The position numbers were made by a program, and so were the translations under genes. Shown here one piece after another: positions 7,872 through 16,345 of a DNA stretch of 34,616 nucleotides. The stretch covers positions 1 through 34,616 of the forward strand of contig NZ_JAELXT010000039.1 of the NCBI RefSeq assembly GCF_016427565.1, written 5' to 3'. The first letter of the stretch is position 1, and every line of letters begins with the position of its first letter. A model generated the notes under the pieces. It had not been told where the DNA came from. It searched no databases and saw nothing but the letters and a program-made list of their open reading frames with translations. Origin of the DNA: Microvirga splendida (GTDB lineage: Bacteria; Pseudomonadota; Alphaproteobacteria; Rhizobiales; Beijerinckiaceae).

Positions 7872-8687
7872 CTACTCGGCGGCAATCATGTGGAGACCGG
7901 GGCCGAGATGGGCAGCGCCGTCGATCTGGATGAGCTGACCCGTCATCAGCCGCCCGGCAGGGCTCGCGAGGAAGGCTACTAGTTCCGCAACCTCCTCAAC
8001 CGAGGTCGGGATCCCCATGGGCGTCGCCTCGACGAGGCGGTCGAGCATCGGCCGGGCCGCCTCGACGGCGAGGCCTTCCGTTACCACGGTGCCGGGCCCG
8101 ATGCAGTTGAGCCTGATCCCGTCCTTCGCCCATTCGAGCGCGAGCGAGCGGGTCATGCCCAGAACGCCGGCCCGGGCGGCGATCGAATGGGCGAGGCCCA
8201 TTGAGCCGCGATCGACGCCGGAGAGGGAGATGTTCGCCACGCTGCCGCGCCGCGCCTTGAGATAGGGGTGGGCCGCCTTCGTTACCGTGAAGACAGCGCT
8301 CAGGTTGAGATCGATGACAGAGTCCCACCCTCTCCGGCTAATCTGGGTGCCCGGAGCGAAGAACTGTCCGCCGGCATTGTTGACCAGCAGATCGATGCCC
8401 TGCGCCTCTCCTACCTCGCGCACAAGCGCCTCGATCGCCTCGGTCTCGCGGACATTGCAGGGCTTGTACGTGAATGTACCGGCCTTGCCTCCGGCGCGTT
8501 TTGCCGTCTCCTCCAGCATCTCGACACGGCGGCCGGTCCCGAAGACGGACATGCCGAGCTCGACGAGGCGAAGCACGATGGCGCGTCCGATGCCGGAGCC
8601 TGCCCCGGACACGAAAGCGGACTTCTCTACGAAAAGACCATCGCGGAGCACGGATGCATCGTAGGGCTCATTATAGGAGGATGACAT
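7872..8687 (-). CDS. PECR-like SDR, probable 2-enoyl-CoA reductase
   Basis: A 271-aa Rossmann-fold short-chain dehydrogenase/reductase. SGAGSGIG (27-34) is the cofactor loop and NNAGGQF (103-109) the central strand turn. The classical Tyr-x3-Lys pair is absent: the aligned stretch is HSIAARAGV, with Ser168 and Arg172. Peroxisomal trans-2-enoyl-CoA reductase (PECR) shows the same pattern (HSGAARAGV, preceded by NNGGGQF.SP and IS..GW), and this protein shares all of those features. This makes C=C reduction of an enoyl- or dienoyl-CoA more likely than alcohol oxidation. I start at the ATG at 8687, which has GGAG 7 bases upstream; an ATG at 8705 overlaps the previous stop (ATGA) and would add six residues. 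It lies between the two CoA-transferase genes. Confidence 0.85.
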   Translation of the reverse strand: MSSSYNEPYDASVLRDGLFVEKSAFVSGAGSGIGRAIVLRLVELGMSVFGTGRRVEMLEETAKRAGGKAGTFTYKPCNVRETEAIEALVREVGEAQGIDLLVNNAGGQFFAPGTQISRRGWDSVIDLNLSAVFTVTKAAHPYLKARRGSVANISLSGVDRGSMGLAHSIAARAGVLGMTRSLALEWAKDGIRLNCIGPGTVVTEGLAVEAARPMLDRLVEATPMGIPTSVEEVAELVAFLASPAGRLMTGQLIQIDGAAHLGPGLHMIAAE

Positions 8688-8701
8688 GATCTGGCTCCGG
8701 T

Positions 8702-9784
8702 TCATTCGGCCTGACGGGTGCCGCCAAGCGGCGGGGCGGGCGAGCGGGCGATCCGCTCACCGTCGAAAAGGGCTGGAAAGCTTGGCACGTGCTCCCCGCT
8801 ACCCAGCCCGCGGCTCACTGCCCCCTGGCGCAGGCTGCGGATCATCTCCACGGCGCTCACCGGATCGCGCACGGCTCCAGCCGGGATGCCTAGTTCGTTC
8901 ATGACGGCGAGAGCGGCCTCGCAGGTGCGCTGAGCGGTCCAGGCTCCGACCCTCTCGTCGAACTCCTGCGCACAGGCGATGCGCTCCGTAATGGGAGCAT
9001 CGCGCCCACCGACGAGGGGCTTCAGCTTCGCCCAATAAGGATCAAGACCGCCATAGATGTAGATTTGACCATCCTGGCACGGATAAACGCCGGACGGAGC
9101 CGAGGCGCGATCCCTGTTGCCTGTACCCGGCGCCGGCTGGCCGCCCTCGGCGACGAGCAGGGCCGCGGGCCCGAGCAGCATGGCGGCGGCGATCTCCATC
9201 ATCGAGATGTCGATGATGCAGCCCTCCGCGCGGTCGGGCTCAGCCAAGGCCATGGCCGTGGACAGCGCCGCATAGAAACCGGAGAAGAAGTCGGCGGGCC
9301 AGCTCGTGGAGAGCCGCGGGCTGCCGTCCTCCGCTCCATTGAGCCAGGCGAACCCGCTTTCGCACTGGGCGATGGTGTCCATGCAGGTCCGCTCGTCCTG
9401 CTGTCCGTAGCCCGAGATCAGGGTCGCGACCAGTTTCGGGAAGCGGCGGCGGATGGAGGCGGCATCGAGGTCGAGACGCCGCAGGGCTCCGGGAGCGAGA
9501 TTGCAGACGAGGGCATCCGCCGAGGCGAGCAGCTCCCCCAGCCGTGCGCGGTCCGCCTCCTGGCGCGTGTCGATGACGGTGCTCGCCTTGGACGTGTTGA
9601 AGCTGCGGGTATAGACGCTCCCGAAGGCTGTGCCCGGCAAACCCCGCGAGCCGTCCCCCGTCGGCGCCTCGATCTTGATGACCTCCGCTCCGAAATCCGC
9701 GAGGAGCTGGGCCGCCGTCGGCCCGGCGATGAACTGCGCCAGCTCGATGACGCGTTTCCCTGTGAGCGGGCGCGGCGCTGCCAT
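8702..9784 (-). CDS. family III CoA-transferase (CaiB/BaiF type), 360 aa
   Basis: A 360-aa family III CoA-transferase, shorter than the usual 390-430. GKRVIELAQFIAGPTAAQLL and FGAEVIKIEAPTGDGSRGLP open the protein. The Asp in WPADFFSGFYAALSTAMAL aligns with the catalytic aspartate region of the family. Compared with the 397-aa paralogue it lacks part of the C-terminal section. It overlaps the possible early start of the SDR gene by four bases and begins 4 bp after the ligase stop, with GGAG 7 bases upstream. The two CoA-transferases could be a heteromeric pair, as in BbsEF of toluene catabolism, or two separate enzymes; both retaining an Asp in place favours separate activities. Function beyond the family is unknown. 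Confidence 0.9.
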   Translation of the reverse strand: MAAPRPLTGKRVIELAQFIAGPTAAQLLADFGAEVIKIEAPTGDGSRGLPGTAFGSVYTRSFNTSKASTVIDTRQEADRARLGELLASADALVCNLAPGALRRLDLDAASIRRRFPKLVATLISGYGQQDERTCMDTIAQCESGFAWLNGAEDGSPRLSTSWPADFFSGFYAALSTAMALAEPDRAEGCIIDISMMEIAAAMLLGPAALLVAEGGQPAPGTGNRDRASAPSGVYPCQDGQIYIYGGLDPYWAKLKPLVGGRDAPITERIACAQEFDERVGAWTAQRTCEAALAVMNELGIPAGAVRDPVSAVEMIRSLRQGAVSRGLGSGEHVPSFPALFDGERIARSPAPPLGGTRQAE

Positions 9785-9788
9785 AGGG

Positions 9789-11123
9789 CTACTCCATGAC
9801 TACGCGCTTGGCCTTGTGGACCGTTCTCGGCAGCGTGCCGGCCGGCAGGACCTCGACGATGAAGCGAACCTGCAGGCGCTCGCGGAGCCGGGACGCCAGC
9901 TTCTCGCCGAGATCGGCAGGCGCATCGTCCGTGCGCTCCACGCGAAGCTTGACGCCGGTCAGGAAACCGTTCTTCGGGTCCTTCACGGAATCATCAATGA
10001 CGAGGACATATTCATTGGTCGTCCCGGGAAAGGCCCGGACGATATCCTCGACGGCCGTCGGGAACAGGTTGACGCCGCGCACGATCAGCATGTCGTCGGC
10101 ACGCCCGAGCACGCCGCCCTTGAGGGTCGCATGGGTGCGGCCATCCGGTGTGGGGGTGCGGTCGCGCACGACTACGTCGCCGGTCCACCAGCGCACGAGC
10201 GGACAGGCCTCCTTGTCGAGATGGGTCAGGACGAGGACGCCTCTTTGTCCATCCTCGACCGGCTCGAGGGTGTCCGGGTCGAGGATCTCCACATAGATGA
10301 AGTCCTCCGCGATCTGCGGGCCGAGCTGGAGCACGCTGTCCCAGCCGATGGGCTGGCATTCGAGCGCGCCGTAGCAGTCGAACATCTTCGCGCCCCACAT
10401 GCGCTCCAGGCGCTCGCGGGTGCCGGGGATGCTCGCGCCCGGCTCGCCGCCGACACAGACCATCTTGACGGTGGATGCGGCCAGGTCGACGTCCATCTCC
10501 TCCGCGGCCTCCGCCACATGCGCCATGAAGGAGGGTGTGCCAATCACAGCCTTGGTTCCATATTCCTGTATCGTCTCGATTTGCCGCTTGGTGTCCACAG
10601 ACCCGCCGGGGATCACGAGCGCGCCGATGTGCTGCGCCGCGAGGGTCGCCCCCAGCCCTCCGACGAACCAGGAATAGTTGAACATGCACTGGAAGACGTC
10701 GCCCGCCCTCAGTCCCTGGGCGTAGAGATAGCGCGCATAGAGATCGGCCCAGCGCTCCACGTCCCGCTTCGTCCAGAGAACGGGTGACGGGCGGCCCGTC
10801 GTGCCGGACGAGAAATGAACCCGGACCGCCTCGTCGACGCCGACCGCCCGCAACGTCCCGAAAGGAGGATCGGCCTGCAGGCCCGCCACGTAATCCGCCT
10901 TGCGGGTGACGGGCAGGCGGCGCAGGTCCTCGAGGCTCATCAGCTCGGCCGCCGCGAAACCCGCTTCCCTGAACACCTGTTTGTAATAGGCGCTGCGCTC
11001 CTCGACCCGGGCCAGCTGCTTCTTCAGCGCGGCCAGCTGGAACTCCTCGATCCGCTCGCGGGACCAGAGCTCGACGGGATCCCAGACGTCCTCGGAATGG
11101 GGGCGGGTCATCTGCGCATTCAC
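9789..11123 (-). CDS. phenylacetate-CoA-ligase-family acyl-CoA synthetase
   Basis: A 444-aa AMP-forming ligase that would make a CoA thioester from a carboxylic acid, ATP and CoA. The P-loop motif SSGTTGRP is at 105-112, YGALE at 251-255, WTGDVV at 313-318 and the hinge GRADDMLIVRGVNLFP at 340-355; this last is nearly the PaaK signature. The C-terminal lid ends in LPRTVHKAKRVV, with the expected catalytic lysine region. Length matches PaaK (430-450). The start is GTG at 11123, overlapping the tetR stop (GTGA), with GGGAG 7 bases upstream; an ATG at 11111 is the alternative. The family handles aromatic and other cyclic acids, which hints at the substrate type. It is probably the entry step of the pathway, but the acid is not identifiable. 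Confidence 0.93.
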   Translation of the reverse strand: MNAQMTRPHSEDVWDPVELWSRERIEEFQLAALKKQLARVEERSAYYKQVFREAGFAAAELMSLEDLRRLPVTRKADYVAGLQADPPFGTLRAVGVDEAVRVHFSSGTTGRPSPVLWTKRDVERWADLYARYLYAQGLRAGDVFQCMFNYSWFVGGLGATLAAQHIGALVIPGGSVDTKRQIETIQEYGTKAVIGTPSFMAHVAEAAEEMDVDLAASTVKMVCVGGEPGASIPGTRERLERMWGAKMFDCYGALECQPIGWDSVLQLGPQIAEDFIYVEILDPDTLEPVEDGQRGVLVLTHLDKEACPLVRWWTGDVVVRDRTPTPDGRTHATLKGGVLGRADDMLIVRGVNLFPTAVEDIVRAFPGTTNEYVLVIDDSVKDPKNGFLTGVKLRVERTDDAPADLGEKLASRLRERLQVRFIVEVLPAGTLPRTVHKAKRVVME

Positions 11124-11767
11124 GGCTGGGCTCCCTTGAGAATTCCACGCATGGCGAACCCGGTCAGCGTCCGGGCGATCTCGGCAACGTCCTCGGGCTT
11201 CTGCAGGCGGCGCGGCACGTACCAGACGGTCAGCCAGTTCAGGGCCCCAAAGAAGGGCTTCGTGGCAAGACGCGGCGGCAGGTCGACGAAAAGCCCATCC
11301 CTAATGCCTGCATCGACCACCTCCGCGAAGATCTGCTCGTAGTCGTCGCGCAGCCGTATGATCGAGCGCAGGGTCTTGGCGTGCCGCGCGGCAACCGCGC
11401 CCAATAATTCGCGCTCCAGCCCCCGCACGGCGACCTTCTGCATCGGTAGGTCTTCCATCAGGATCGTCGCATGACGCAGCGCCATCGCCTCCAGGCGCTC
11501 CGCCGCGTTCCCCTCCCCTTGGGCAATCGGCTCGATCTCGCGGAGGAGGCGCTCCATTGCCGCGATCTGCACATCGAAGTACAGCTCCGCCTTGCTGCCG
11601 TAATAGTGGTAGATCCGTCCCTTGGTGGCCCCGAGCCGCTCCGCAACGGCATCGATGGAGGTGGCCGCAAAGCCGAACTCCATGAAGACCTCGGCCGCGG
11701 CGCGCACGATCTCGTGCCGCGCCTCGTTGCCGTTCGCCGTCTTGAGGGACGAGATGTCAGCGTCCAT
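11120..11767 (-). CDS. TetR-family regulator embedded in the operon
   Basis: A 215-aa TetR-type repressor. The N-terminal helix-turn-helix spans about residues 18-64, with TSIDAVAERLGATKGRIYHY as the DNA-reading part followed by YGSKAELYFDV. The remaining helices form the ligand pocket; in catabolic relatives such as FadR-, KstR- and PaaR-type TetRs the ligand is an acyl-CoA. The ATG at 11767 overlaps the acyl-CoA dehydrogenase stop (TGATG) and has GGAG 6 bases upstream. It lies in the middle of the left arm, so it is made with the enzymes. The two inverted repeats at 17549-17562 and 17658-17673 are its likely operators, giving negative autoregulation relieved by a CoA thioester. The ligand and target are inferred. 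Confidence 0.93.
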   Translation of the reverse strand: MDADISSLKTANGNEARHEIVRAAAEVFMEFGFAATSIDAVAERLGATKGRIYHYYGSKAELYFDVQIAAMERLLREIEPIAQGEGNAAERLEAMALRHATILMEDLPMQKVAVRGLERELLGAVAARHAKTLRSIIRLRDDYEQIFAEVVDAGIRDGLFVDLPPRLATKPFFGALNWLTVWYVPRRLQKPEDVAEIARTLTGFAMRGILKGAQP

Positions 11768-12966
11768 CACGCACTCCGTAGCTGCGAGGTTTCCCCCTGC
11801 CCTGCGGCAGAGGCGTCCTCGACTTCTTTGCGCACCGCGCGCGCCAGAACAAGACGCTGTATCTCGGATGTTCCCTCATAGATTTCGAGGATGCGCTGGT
11901 CGCGATAGAGGCGCTCGGCGATACAGGGCTTGCAGTAGCCGAAGCCGCCCCAGATCTGCACGGCCGCATCCGCCGCGCGGTGAGCGACCTCGGAGCCGTA
12001 GAGCTTCGCCATGGCCCCGAGATTGGCGACGTCCCTCCCCTCGTCATAGGCCCTGGCGGCCTCGTAGAGCATCATGCGGGCGGCGGAGATCTCCACCGCC
12101 ATGTCCGCCAGCTTGAAGCCGATGCCTTGGTTGTCGACGATGGCATGGCCGAAGGCGCGGCGCTCCACCGCCCTAGTGGAGGCCTCGCGATAGGCGGCGA
12201 GCGCCAGCCCGAGGGACTGCGCAGCTACCATCACCCGGCCGACATTCAGGGTCTGGAAGGCAAGGCGCAGGGCCCGGTTCACGTCACCGATGCGGGCTTC
12301 GTCCGGCACGACCAAATCGAGCTTCAGGTTTGATGTCTGCGTGCCGCGGATGCCCATCTTGTCGGAAAGTTCGTCGATGACGGCGCCGTCCTGCTCCTTG
12401 TCGACCATGAAGGCCGAAATACCCCGTCCGCCGGCGCCGGGATCCGTCTTCGCGAAGACCACGTAGTAGCGCGAAGCGCCGCCATTGCCGATCCAGTACT
12501 TCTCGCCCCGGATGCGCCAGCCGTCGCCCTCGCGGGTCGCCGTCGCCGTGATCGCAGCGGCGTCGGACCCCGCCTCCCGCTCCGACAGGGCGAAGCTCGT
12601 GGCGACGCCTCTCGTCATCTCTCCCAGATAGTGCTTCTTTTGGTCATCCCGACCGGCCAGGAGAACCGGAAAGGCGCCGAGCTGGTAGGCGCAGAGGATG
12701 GCCGCCGTCGAGGAGCAGCGGGAGCCGATCCTCTCGACCACGGCGACGGTGGATGTGAGGCTGGCTCCCTCGCCGCCATATTCCTTGGGGATGAAGAGGC
12801 CGGCGAGCCTGTTGTCGACGAGGCGCTGCACGTTCTCCCAGGGGTAGCGCTGCTCCCGGTCGAGCTCCTCGGCGAGGGGAGCGAAGCTCTCGTCCGCCAT
12901 TTTCGCGGCAACGGAGAGCCAATGCCCGGACTCGGCATCCAGGGTGGGCTGCCAGATGACTGTCAT
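11767..12966 (-). CDS. acyl-CoA dehydrogenase with canonical catalytic Glu
   Basis: A 399-aa FAD-dependent dehydrogenase that introduces an alpha,beta double bond into an acyl-CoA and passes electrons to ETF. The N-terminal helical domain is followed by FALSEREAGSDAA (125-137) and YWIGNGGAS (157-165) of the flavin-binding middle domain. C-terminal motifs are RRAFGHAIVDNQGIGFKLAD (269-288), QIWGGFGYCK (337-346) and IYEGTSEIQR (362-371). Glu364 is in the position of the catalytic base of short- and medium-chain enzymes. It follows the livM-like gene by 3 bp and overlaps tetR by one to four bases. A second, structurally different acyl-CoA dehydrogenase is in the right arm, so the pathway probably has two distinct desaturation steps. 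Confidence 0.94.
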   Translation of the reverse strand: MTVIWQPTLDAESGHWLSVAAKMADESFAPLAEELDREQRYPWENVQRLVDNRLAGLFIPKEYGGEGASLTSTVAVVERIGSRCSSTAAILCAYQLGAFPVLLAGRDDQKKHYLGEMTRGVATSFALSEREAGSDAAAITATATREGDGWRIRGEKYWIGNGGASRYYVVFAKTDPGAGGRGISAFMVDKEQDGAVIDELSDKMGIRGTQTSNLKLDLVVPDEARIGDVNRALRLAFQTLNVGRVMVAAQSLGLALAAYREASTRAVERRAFGHAIVDNQGIGFKLADMAVEISAARMMLYEAARAYDEGRDVANLGAMAKLYGSEVAHRAADAAVQIWGGFGYCKPCIAERLYRDQRILEIYEGTSEIQRLVLARAVRKEVEDASAAGQGETSQLRSA

Positions 12967-12969
12967 GTC

Positions 12970-13962
12970 TTAGCTCCTCTCGGGAATGGTTTTGCCGATC
13001 GGCATGGTGCGTCGTGGAAAGAGGGTGCGGATCGACGCGAAAAGTCCGATGATGCCGTTCGGCAGGAATGCGAGCGAGACGATCAGGACGCTTCCCAGGA
13101 TGATCTTGTCGACATAGCCGCCGAAGGAGAAGAACTTCTCCTGCACCAGGATCAGTGCGACGCCTGCGAGCGGCCCGAGCAGCAGGCGGCGTCCCATCAC
13201 GACGACGGCCGTCAGCATGAGGATGAGGAAATAGGCCTCGAGCACGTCCGCGCTGATATAGGCGCGCTGATAGGCGTAGAGCCATCCGGCAGAAGCGGTG
13301 ATTGGAGCCGACAGGAGAAATACCTGAAGCCGCGTCTGCTGCGGGTCGACGCCGGATGTCACCGCAAGCCTCTGATTGAGGTGCACCATCATCGCCGCCT
13401 TTCCCAGTTTCGAACGGCGGAATGACGAGACCATGTAGATGGCGACCAGAAGCAGCAGGTAGGCGACCGGCCAGAGCTCCTGGTCGTTCCGGGCGCTGAA
13501 CCCGAGCAACGAAATCTCGAAGGGTGGAATGCCGCGCAACCCGTCGGACCCCCCGAGGAAGCTCCAGTTCTGCGCAATCGTCGCCGCCACGACCGCCACC
13601 GCATAGGTGACGAGGGAGAACACGAACTCACGCAGCTGCAGGGTCACGAAGCCCAGGAGAGCGGCAACCGCCAGGGCGACGAGGATGGAGCCGGCCAATG
13701 ACAGGATCGGCCCCATGCCGGCGCTCGCTGAGAGGAGAGCCGTAGTATAGGCGCCGGCCGCGAAGAAGACGGTGTGGGCAAGGCTCACCTCGCCGAGATC
13801 CGACACGATGATGTCCAGCCCGTAGGACATCACGGCGAAAATCGCGACCAGGACACAGGCGGCGTAGACCGCCCCCGAGCCTCCGAGCGCCATCGGCACG
13901 AAGAACCCGAGCACCGCGGGCGCGGCGAACAGAATGGTTTTCAGACCCGTGTTCATGATCAT
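12970..13962 (-). CDS. HAAT-family ABC transporter permease, LivM type
   Basis: A 330-aa inner-membrane permease of the branched-chain amino acid (HAAT) transporter family. About nine hydrophobic segments are visible. The LivM hallmark stretch is YGLDIIVSDLGEVSLAHTVF followed by FAAGAYTTALLS. The C-terminal half has YISADVLEAYFLILMLTAVV and then a GRRLLLGPLAG turn, where most homologues have GG.G...GP..G. The ATG at 13962 overlaps the livH-like stop (ATGA); an ATG at 13956 is also possible. The C-terminal tail is basic and cytoplasmic. HAAT systems in catabolic operons often carry aromatic or other carboxylic acids instead of amino acids, and that is the likely role here. Confidence 0.93.
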   Translation of the reverse strand: MIMNTGLKTILFAAPAVLGFFVPMALGGSGAVYAACVLVAIFAVMSYGLDIIVSDLGEVSLAHTVFFAAGAYTTALLSASAGMGPILSLAGSILVALAVAALLGFVTLQLREFVFSLVTYAVAVVAATIAQNWSFLGGSDGLRGIPPFEISLLGFSARNDQELWPVAYLLLLVAIYMVSSFRRSKLGKAAMMVHLNQRLAVTSGVDPQQTRLQVFLLSAPITASAGWLYAYQRAYISADVLEAYFLILMLTAVVVMGRRLLLGPLAGVALILVQEKFFSFGGYVDKIILGSVLIVSLAFLPNGIIGLFASIRTLFPRRTMPIGKTIPERS

Positions 13963-14825
13963 CGCCCCCCCGGGCTGACGGCTAGGCCGCCAGGCCGGAT
14001 GACCAGCACCGCGATCAGAACCGCGAAGGCGGCAGCCATGGCGTAGGCCGGCGAGACGAAGGCTCCGAAGAAAGCCACGAAAAGACCGAGCGCGAGGCCG
14101 GCAAGATAGCTGCCCAGCACGCTGCCGATGCCTCCGAGGACAACCACGACGAAGGTGATGATCACCTCATCGAAGCCCATGGAGGTCAGGATCGGCGTCC
14201 GGGGCGCGACAAGAGCTGCGGCCAGGGCCACCGCCGCTCCCTCGAAGGCGAACACCCCGAGATAGACCCGCTTCACGTTGATGCCGGCGAGCTCCGCCAG
14301 CTGCGGATCCTCCGCGACCATGCGCGCGAGTCGGCCGAGGCGCGTCCGGTCGATGATATACTTCAGGGCCGCGAAGAAGAGGATGGCCACGATCACGATA
14401 GCGATGTCCTGGTACGTGAACCAGAGGTCGCCCCAGTAGACGTCCTCCATCGACAGAGGCGTTGAAAGAATCTGGCCGGTCGAGCCGAAGAACAGGGCCG
14501 CCGCGCCGTGAAGCACGTAGCCGAAGCCCAGCGTGACGATCATGATGGACACGAGATCCTGCTTCAGGGTGAGCTGAAGCATCACCCTCTGCATGACGTA
14601 GCCGACGGCGACGCCCACGAGCATGGCCAGCGGAATGGCCAGGATGTAGGGCAGGCCCAGCCGCGAAATGCCGTACCAAGTGACGAAGGCACCCAGCATG
14701 TACATCTGGCCATGCCCGAAGTTGACCAGACGGGCGACCCCGAGGAGCACGGTCCAGCCGATGGCGATGAGCGCATAGGCATGGCCGAGAACGATGCCGT
14801 TGACGAGCTGCTGCGTGAGATTCAT
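13959..14825 (-). CDS. HAAT-family ABC transporter permease, LivH type
   Basis: A 288-aa membrane permease that pairs with the LivM-type subunit. The start NLTQQLVNGIVLGHAYALIA, then VARLVNFGHGQMYMLGAFVT, is the LivH hallmark. About eight membrane segments follow. The family loop ARMVAEDPQLAELAGINVKR and the glycine-rich VVVLGGIGSVLGSYLAGLAL are clear. The ATG at 14825 overlaps the stop of the livF-like gene (TGATG), so translation is coupled. Length is typical. It forms the left-arm importer with the neighbouring permease, two ATPases and the binding protein. Confidence 0.94.
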   Translation of the reverse strand: MNLTQQLVNGIVLGHAYALIAIGWTVLLGVARLVNFGHGQMYMLGAFVTWYGISRLGLPYILAIPLAMLVGVAVGYVMQRVMLQLTLKQDLVSIMIVTLGFGYVLHGAAALFFGSTGQILSTPLSMEDVYWGDLWFTYQDIAIVIVAILFFAALKYIIDRTRLGRLARMVAEDPQLAELAGINVKRVYLGVFAFEGAAVALAAALVAPRTPILTSMGFDEVIITFVVVVLGGIGSVLGSYLAGLALGLFVAFFGAFVSPAYAMAAAFAVLIAVLVIRPGGLAVSPGGR

Positions 14826-15562
14826 CAGACATGCGCTCCGAGATATGCCTCAGCGATCCGTGGGTCGTCCCGCATTTCGGAGGCGGTTCCCTCGGCGAGA
14901 ATGCGGCCGCGTTCGAGCAGGATCAGGCGGTCGACGACCTCAATGGCGGCATGGACGTTCTGCTCGACGAGGAGGACCGTGAGGCCTGAATCGACGAGAG
15001 AGCGCACGGTTTCGAGAACCGTCGAGACGAGCCGGGGGGCCAGCCCGATGGAGGGCTCGTCGAGCAGGAGCGCGCGCGGTCCGAGCCTCAGAGCGCGGGC
15101 GATGCCGAGCATCTGCCGCTCGCCTCCCGAAAGCTGGGACCCGAGATGGTGGCGCCGCTCGTAGAGGCGGGGAAAGAGCGCGTAGACCTCATCGGTCGAG
15201 TAGCGCCGCCTTCCCTGGCCGGCCGGAGCATCGTCGGCGGTCGACGCCAAGTTTTCCTCGGTGCTCATCTGGGTGAAGACGAGCTTTCCTTCGGGAATTA
15301 GCAGCAGCCCCGCCTTCACCCGCTCATGCGGCGGCAGCGCGGAGATGTCCCTGCCGTCGAGCAGAACCTTGCCGGAGACCTTCGGCGAGCCTCGCGACCA
15401 CCCCAGGAGGCTGTTCACGAGAGTCGACTTTCCTGCTCCATTGGCGCCGACGACGCCGACGAGCTCCCGCTCGCGAACGGCGATGCGCGGCAGGTCAAGG
15501 GCGAGGTTGCCGCCATAGGCGACCTTGAGATCCGTGGTTTCCAGAACTGGTCGGGTGTTCAT
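14825..15562 (-). CDS. HAAT-family ABC transporter ATPase, LivF type
   Basis: A 245-aa cytoplasmic ATPase. Walker A GANGAGKST is at 39-47, the ABC signature LSGGERQ at 144-150 and Walker B ALLLDEP at about 164-170, followed by SIGLAP and the switch region LLVEQNVHAAIEV. The EQN in the H-loop region and the short length are typical of LivF. The ATG overlaps the livG-like stop by four bases (ATGA). It drives import together with the LivG-type ATPase. Confidence 0.95.
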   Translation of the reverse strand: MNTRPVLETTDLKVAYGGNLALDLPRIAVRERELVGVVGANGAGKSTLVNSLLGWSRGSPKVSGKVLLDGRDISALPPHERVKAGLLLIPEGKLVFTQMSTEENLASTADDAPAGQGRRRYSTDEVYALFPRLYERRHHLGSQLSGGERQMLGIARALRLGPRALLLDEPSIGLAPRLVSTVLETVRSLVDSGLTVLLVEQNVHAAIEVVDRLILLERGRILAEGTASEMRDDPRIAEAYLGAHV

Positions 15563-16335
15563 TGCGCGCGCCCCAGATAGGCCTCGAGAACTCGCGGGTC
15601 GGACTGGATCTGCTGCGGCGTTCCGGTGGCAAGCAGCCGGCCCTGCTCCAGCACGACGATCTTGTCTGCGACGGACATGATGAGGTCCATGTGATGCTCG
15701 ATGACCACGAGGGCCAGCCTCTCCTGCTTGAGCGAGATCAGAAGGTCAATCAGGTGCGTCATGTCCTTGCCGCCCAGACCGGCGGCAGGCTCGTCGAGAA
15801 GCAGGGCCTTCGCCCCGCTACCATAGGCCAGCGCAATGGAGAGCATCCGCTGCGTGCCATAGGGAATGTTGGTGGGCTTGAGCCCGTGATAGGCCTCCGG
15901 AATTCCGAAGCGCATGAGACGCTGCCGTGCATCCTCGACTGCATCCCGCCGGCGGCGCGCCTCCGCGAACGGGAGCAGCGTCGTGGCAACGAGCCCTGTT
16001 CCGTAACGATCCTGGAGAACCGTGATCATGTTCTCCAGAACCGTCATTTCATGGAAGAAGGCATTCTGCTGGAACGCCCGCTTCAGGCCGCGCTCGGCGA
16101 GGAGATGTGGCGCGATGTCCGTGACCTCCTCGCCGTTCAGGAAGACCTGCCCTCGTCTGCGGACCAGATGCGTCACGGCATCGTAGCAGGAGCTTTTTCC
16201 GGCGCCGTTCGGACCGATGATCCCCAGGATCTCGCCCTCTCGGACGCTCCAGGTGACATCGTCGAGGGCCACCAGGGCGCCATAGCTGACGCCAAGGGCT
16301 TCGACGCGCAGAACTGGTCCCGTGACGCCGGACAT
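15559..16335 (-). CDS. HAAT-family ABC transporter ATPase, LivG type
   Basis: A 258-aa cytoplasmic ATPase. Walker A is GPNGAGKSS, with Ser in place of the final Thr. The signature is degenerate, IPYGTQRMLSIALAY, as is normal for LivG where YG.QR replaces SGGQ. Walker B is ALLLDEPAAGLGGKD and the switch segment is VVIEHHMDLIMSVAD. The ATG at 16335 is chosen because GAGGGGG lies just upstream and the conserved fold begins a few residues later. The frame stays open to 16473, but that part overlaps the end of the binding-protein gene and has no family match. Confidence 0.94.
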   Translation of the reverse strand: MSGVTGPVLRVEALGVSYGALVALDDVTWSVREGEILGIIGPNGAGKSSCYDAVTHLVRRRGQVFLNGEEVTDIAPHLLAERGLKRAFQQNAFFHEMTVLENMITVLQDRYGTGLVATTLLPFAEARRRRDAVEDARQRLMRFGIPEAYHGLKPTNIPYGTQRMLSIALAYGSGAKALLLDEPAAGLGGKDMTHLIDLLISLKQERLALVVIEHHMDLIMSVADKIVVLEQGRLLATGTPQQIQSDPRVLEAYLGRAQ

Positions 16336-16345
16336 GGGAGCCCCC

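Noticed and set aside
6669..9784. The two CoA-transferase genes as fragments of one broken gene
   Set aside because: Each has its own complete N-terminal hallmark, catalytic Asp region and ribosome-binding site, with an intact SDR gene between them.
9630..10787. 385-codon plus-strand frame
   Set aside because: Antisense to the ligase and CoA-transferase genes, rich in Arg, Asp and His without motif, no start signal.
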